A DNA stretch of 64,000 bases from assembly GCA_951813515.1 (NCBI GenBank), contig OX638346.1, positions 1,977,617-2,041,616 on the forward strand, given 5' to 3'. The notes below the pieces were generated by a model. It did not search any database and was not told the origin of the DNA. It saw only the letters and a program-made list of their open reading frames with translations. Made by a program: the position numbers and the translations under genes. Each line of letters begins with the position of its first letter. The first letter of the stretch is position 1. The stretch is from an uncultured Pseudomonadales bacterium (GTDB lineage: Bacteria > Pseudomonadota > Gammaproteobacteria > Pseudomonadales > Azotimanducaceae). Below, piece after piece: positions 60,804 to 64,000 of this stretch.

Positions 60804-61049
60804 TTAGTCCACGAAGAAATCCGCGCGAAGCTCCGTTTCGGGGACGAAGCGGAGCGTCTGCCTGTAGATCGCGCGGACGGTGCCGGTTGCCAGGCGTTTG
60901 TGAAGTGGGACGATCAGGACTTGTCTCTGACCTGAGGGCAGCGTCCTGACGAGCTTCGCGTGGCTGCCCCGCGTCGACGTTACTTCGAAGCCGAACCTGC
61001 GGAGAGAACTCAAGACCTCGGTGGAGCCAAGCCGCCGCAGCCGTGTCAA
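60804..61049 (-). CDS. hicA: HicA-family mRNA interferase toxin
   Basis: An 81-residue protein of the HicA/YcfA dsRBD-like fold: LSSLRRFGFEVTSTRGSHAK with the catalytic His in GSHAKL, then QVLIVPLHKRLATGTVRAIY. Start is TTG 61049, two bases after the HicB stop. HicA toxins cleave mRNA and are neutralised by HicB. In most loci hicA comes first; here hicB is upstream. Confidence 0.9.
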   Translation of the reverse strand: MTRLRRLGSTEVLSSLRRFGFEVTSTRGSHAKLVRTLPSGQRQVLIVPLHKRLATGTVRAIYRQTLRFVPETELRADFFVD

Positions 61050-61051
61050 GG

Positions 61052-61603
61052 TCAGAGCGCCGAGGTCTCGAGGCTCAGAACCAGGCGCGGGGACGTCGAG
61101 AGACCCAGCCGTGCGATGCTATTGCCATCTTCGCCGTCCACGTAAAGCGCCAGCGCTTCGCGGAGGTTTGCGAGCGTCTCGTCCAGTGATCGGCCTTGCG
61201 TAACCACCGCGATCTCAAGGCACTCGGCAACATATTGTCCTTCGCTCTCGAACACCACTGCGTGGATCGATGTTCGCTCGGCGGAACCGCTCGCGGCGTA
61301 TTCCGCTGCCGATTCCGCAACTCGATGCTCCTCGCGTTGCCGGGAGGCTGAATCGACCTCCGAGGCGTGGCGAAATGGCGGGCAGATCTCATAGGTCCCT
61401 CTGCCAACGCGCAAGAAATACGGCAGTCGGTGCGGGTGATTCGCCGGCGCGTTGATGCAACAGCGGCTGGTGACGTGTGTGCGCACGGAGCGCGCGTTCA
61501 GGTGTGGTAGCGCACCGACAATCTCCGCGGGAGAAAATGTCCACTCCCCTCGTCCCACGCAGATGCGTCGTGCGGCGGCAAGAATCTCGTCGTGGATGGA
61601 CAT
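61052..61603 (-). CDS. HicB-like antitoxin with an extra N-terminal domain
   Basis: A 183-residue protein, longer than usual HicB. Residues about 105-165 are the HicB RNase H-like fold (HAVVFESEGQYVAECLEIAV, TQGRSLDETLANLREALALY). Residues 1-80 are an added domain (ILAAARRICVGRGEWTFSPA, YFLRVGRGTYEICPPF) that resembles DUF7669-type winged helices. This would provide the DNA-binding part that other HicBs carry at the C-terminus. It is followed two bases later by hicA. A palindrome at 61613-61624 lies just upstream. Confidence 0.82.
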   Translation of the reverse strand: MSIHDEILAAARRICVGRGEWTFSPAEIVGALPHLNARSVRTHVTSRCCINAPANHPHRLPYFLRVGRGTYEICPPFRHASEVDSASRQREEHRVAESAAEYAASGSAERTSIHAVVFESEGQYVAECLEIAVVTQGRSLDETLANLREALALYVDGEDGNSIARLGLSTSPRLVLSLETSAL

Positions 61604-61612
61604 GCCCCAAAA

Positions 61613-61624
61613 TTACATATGTAA
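61613..61624. promoter_or_regulatory. Palindromic operator candidate of hicBA
   Basis: TTACATATGTAA is a perfect 12-base palindrome nine bases before the HicB ATG, in a short AT-rich patch of a GC-rich region. Binding by HicB here would block transcription or ribosome access. Confidence 0.5.
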
Positions 61625-61685
61625 ATGATTATGATCAAGTTGTAATTTTGGAGAAATAGGTCCCGAGAATGCCGGCTAACCGCGG

Positions 61686-63845
61686 CTAACCCTGCTCCTG
61701 CAGTGCAAGCGGCGGCTTTTTGTGCGTGCCCACGACCTGCCGTGTGCGGCTCTCTTTCAGCAATCGGTCGGCTCTGCGCTGGACCTTGCGTAGCAGGGAG
61801 GCTTCTTTGCGCAGCACGCCGCGAAGCGGCCGCCGCGTATAGCGCTTGAGAAACCGGAGGTAGTCGTTGCGGGAAAGGCCCAGGTGGGCGGTCGAGAACA
61901 TGAGTGCGGCGAGGTCCCGGAGGATCCACCGCCGCGGGACGCGCGGGCGTATTTGCGCGCGGTGCAGGTCGATGATCGCGAGGTCGACTTCGCCCCTTGA
62001 GAGCGCGTCCGTGTTTGCCCAGATGTGGCAGATGTAGAAGTCGCGATGGTTCACGCCCGCCCCGTGCAGGCGTCGCGCGAGATCGGCGACCGCGTGCACG
62101 AGGCGCCGTCGCAGGGTCGGCGTTGGCGGATCGGTGGTCCATGCGTCGGTGAGATCTTCCAGGCTGACGTAGCCATCCAGGGCATCGCAGACGACGAACG
62201 AGCGGGCGCTGGCGGGATTGAGGCCACGCATGCCGAACGCGGCGACGCGGGGGGCCTTGATGCGGCGCGCCTCGAGATAGCGGCATGCAACGTACTCGTT
62301 TCGTGCGCCGACCGGCGGCAGCTTGAGGTTGAACAGTTCCTTCAGGATTTCGGCCCAGCCGACGGCATCGTGCACCTTGGCAAAGTACGGCCTGCCTTCC
62401 TCGACAAAACGCAGCGTGCGCCGATTCTTTACGACGCGGTACGTATCGCCCTTCAGGTCCCGCACGACCTCGAACGGATCGCTACCGGCCCAGGCCGCCT
62501 CCAGGTCGTCGCGGAGATATAGATCAGACTCCGGTGTCGGGAAATTGACAGCGGGAATCGTTATCGCGCGGTCGCCGGTAGACCCGATGCGGGCATCCAC
62601 GACCTGCCTGACGAGGTCGACCACGGATTTGAGGTCGCCTTCTGGCGAACGCTCGTGGGTGGGCCGCTCGATGTCGTAGTAGTCGGCATAGTCGTCGCGC
62701 TGGCTGGCCCCGGTCATCAGGATCTTCGTCGGGCCGTCGAAGACCGCGTGCTCCGAAGCGAGGGTCTGCCTCGTGCGTGCGGCGCTCCCCACGGGAAACA
62801 CGTCACGCAATCGGATGGGCTCGGAAATCCCGATTCTCGCGCTCTTGCGATCGAGTTCCCGCTGCGCGCACGGCTCGGTCGCGATGTAGAGGTCGAGGCC
62901 CGGCATCTTGTTGAAGCCGACGACGCAGTGCACGGGGTTGCGCTGCAGGTGGCGGCCTACCCAGCGCTCGAAGCGTTCGATCCTTCTTGGTTTTGTCATG
63001 GCGGCGACGGGGGCGACGATTGTTTCGAACTGCCCCACAGTGGGACCCGCCCGTGGCTCCCCGCTAGTCGCCGCTGGCGGTCTTCTCTGCGGCATGGCGT
63101 AGATGCGGGTGTGGTAACCGGCCTCGCGGCAGGCGGCCGCGATATCCGTGCAGTCCTGGGATACGAGATCGGTCGGATCGAAGTGATGAAGGCAGAATGC
63201 GATGACGGGTCGAGTCCTGCCCTTGCCGAATCCCTCGATGAGTTCGCTCGCCGTTCGGGCGCTCCTCGAGACCGCGCCGCCGGCATCGAATTCCTTGGGC
63301 CGGACCATCTGCTCAAGGTCTGGACGCAATGCGAAGAAGCGTGATTCCACCGTTTTGTAATGGCGCTTGTAAGCGGCGTTTTGGCTGGGCGCGGTAGTGA
63401 GGATGTTGGCTTGGTGCCCGTCGCCGAAGACCGCCCGCTCGAAATCGGCAAAGTGCTCGTATTCAGGCAGGAGCCGGTAAGTCCAGGACCGCCGGATTCG
63501 CGCCTGTTCCTCGAAGCAGGATTCGCCGGCGAAGTACACGTCCAGCCCTGGCATCTTGTCGAAGCCGACAACGAGATCCACCGGGTGCCGTTCCAGATCC
63601 TCCTGTACCCACTGCACGAATCGCCGATTGCGAGCTGGATTGGTCCTGCCACTTGTCGGCACGACCACTGTCTCGATGAAATCGGGCGCCGGCGCGTCCC
63701 ATTGGCTGGCGTACGCCCGAACGTCGTGGCCGCGATGCGCGCAGGCGGTGGCAATGTTCATGAACTCGCGCGAGTGTGCATGGTCCGGCAAGACCCTGAA
63801 GACGCAAAACGCCACTCGAAGGCGACGGTCGTGGAGCAGTTTCAC
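61686..63845 (-). CDS. Fusion of two WaaG-like N-terminal domains with a WaaP-like LPS kinase
   Basis: A 719-residue protein starting with GTG 63845, overlapping the heptosyltransferase stop by four bases. Residues 1 to about 190 look like the N-terminal Rossmann half of WaaG-type GT4 glycosyltransferases (LRVAFCVFRVLPDHAHSREF, VDLVVGFDKMPGLDVYFAGE). Residues about 213-395 repeat the same half in diverged form (CVVGFNKMPGLDLYIATEPC). The donor-binding C-terminal GT4 half is absent. From about 470 follows an InaA/WaaP-type kinase with NHRDFYICHIW (599-609) and AIIDLHRAQIR. It probably phosphorylates core heptose; the WaaG halves may only bind acceptor. Confidence 0.85.
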   Translation of the reverse strand: MKLLHDRRLRVAFCVFRVLPDHAHSREFMNIATACAHRGHDVRAYASQWDAPAPDFIETVVVPTSGRTNPARNRRFVQWVQEDLERHPVDLVVGFDKMPGLDVYFAGESCFEEQARIRRSWTYRLLPEYEHFADFERAVFGDGHQANILTTAPSQNAAYKRHYKTVESRFFALRPDLEQMVRPKEFDAGGAVSRSARTASELIEGFGKGRTRPVIAFCLHHFDPTDLVSQDCTDIAAACREAGYHTRIYAMPQRRPPAATSGEPRAGPTVGQFETIVAPVAAMTKPRRIERFERWVGRHLQRNPVHCVVGFNKMPGLDLYIATEPCAQRELDRKSARIGISEPIRLRDVFPVGSAARTRQTLASEHAVFDGPTKILMTGASQRDDYADYYDIERPTHERSPEGDLKSVVDLVRQVVDARIGSTGDRAITIPAVNFPTPESDLYLRDDLEAAWAGSDPFEVVRDLKGDTYRVVKNRRTLRFVEEGRPYFAKVHDAVGWAEILKELFNLKLPPVGARNEYVACRYLEARRIKAPRVAAFGMRGLNPASARSFVVCDALDGYVSLEDLTDAWTTDPPTPTLRRRLVHAVADLARRLHGAGVNHRDFYICHIWANTDALSRGEVDLAIIDLHRAQIRPRVPRRWILRDLAALMFSTAHLGLSRNDYLRFLKRYTRRPLRGVLRKEASLLRKVQRRADRLLKESRTRQVVGTHKKPPLALQEQG

Positions 63846-64000
63846 GTGAGCAACTCCGCGACCTCCATCCAGACACGGTCCGGATTCAGCCGCGCAAAAC
63901 AGGCCGGCTCAACGGGTTCGCCGCGCCAGGTCAAGGGTTCGCCCGTGTATCGGCACTGGCGGGAGAGGCACGGCGCGCACTCTATATCGCCTTGAATGTT
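63842..64000 (-). CDS. GT9 heptosyltransferase, C-terminal end (gene continues past window)
   Basis: Fifty-two codons reading in from the window edge: a CxPCxxxxC segment (CAPCLSRQCR), then CFARLNPDRVWMEVAELLT and stop. This cysteine pattern and ending fit the WaaF/WaaC-type GT9 glycosyltransferases of LPS-core assembly. The stop overlaps the GTG of the WaaG/WaaP fusion gene, so both are in one operon. Which heptosyltransferase it is cannot be decided from the tail. Confidence 0.75.
   Translation of the reverse strand, partial: NIQGDIECAPCLSRQCRYTGEPLTWRGEPVEPACFARLNPDRVWMEVAELLT

Noticed and set aside
57675..61603. A defence island made of DUF3883 and HicBA genes
   Set aside because: The genes are separated by ordinary metabolic genes and there is no modification, helicase or integrase gene; co-location looks incidental.

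Overview
The window is chromosomal DNA of a GC-rich Gram-negative bacterium, most likely a proteobacterium and perhaps a gammaproteobacterium. The evidence is a fused hldE, an LpxL/HtrB-type lipid A acyltransferase, the tail of a GT9 heptosyltransferase next to a WaaP-like kinase, an Opp transporter, and GTG/TTG starts with 4-base ATGA/GTGA overlaps. The many acyl-CoA, flavin and Rieske enzymes suggest a catabolically versatile heterotroph. An in-frame UGA followed by a SECIS-like hairpin implies a selenocysteine-inserting host.

Layout. 1-8.3 kb: MoxR/VWA pair followed by an oppABCDF-like peptide transporter whose OppC carries a fibronectin-III-like insert. 8.4-14 kb: broken VOC gene, amber-interrupted sulfotransferase, SDR, SRPBCC remnant, then divergent lpxL-like and hldE. 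14.07-21.5 kb: an acyl-CoA carboxyltransferase gene split by a 5.95-kb composite element (14653-20599) with 70-bp terminal inverted repeats, an IS1595-family transposase, small basic proteins, a membrane/lipoprotein/secreted operon, structured non-coding DNA and a cloverleaf tRNA-like gene. 21.5-23 kb: a second carboxyltransferase. 23-31.7 kb: a 1489-residue secreted M12-type protease with plant-like LRRs, an aminotransferase/kinase operon, a metallophosphoesterase and a small secreted protein. 31.8-46 kb: UGSC selenoprotein and neighbours, two CaiB/BaiF CoA-transferases, broken Fic, aldo/keto and FAD oxidoreductases, sulfatase, UxuA-like protein, LLM oxidoreductase, Rieske oxygenase. 46-53 kb: a fused AbiEi-AbiEii toxin-antitoxin frame, then a low-GC three-gene membrane/vWA module between two identical 178-bp direct repeats made of the 3' end of an epimerase gene. 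53-64 kb: LLM oxidoreductase, two MaoC-like dehydratases, AbrB/PIN locus interrupted by a MITE-like element, Gfo/Idh protein, DUF3883 protein, broken enoyl-CoA hydratase, HicBA with an unusual N-terminal domain on HicB, and an LPS-core operon with a WaaG-like(x2)-WaaP fusion.

How the genes fit together. CoA-transferases, carboxyltransferases, MaoC and enoyl-CoA hydratases, LLM and Rieske oxygenases look like a patchwork for activating and degrading organic acids or ring compounds, but no complete pathway can be read here. LPS-core functions (hldE, lpxL-like, GT9, WaaG/WaaP fusion) form a second theme. Mobile and toxin-antitoxin genes punctuate both.

Gene decay is conspicuous. Six probable single-base losses, two amber codons and two insertions break otherwise recognisable genes. 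Most losses lie at G/C runs, so assembly error must be excluded before calling this genome erosion.
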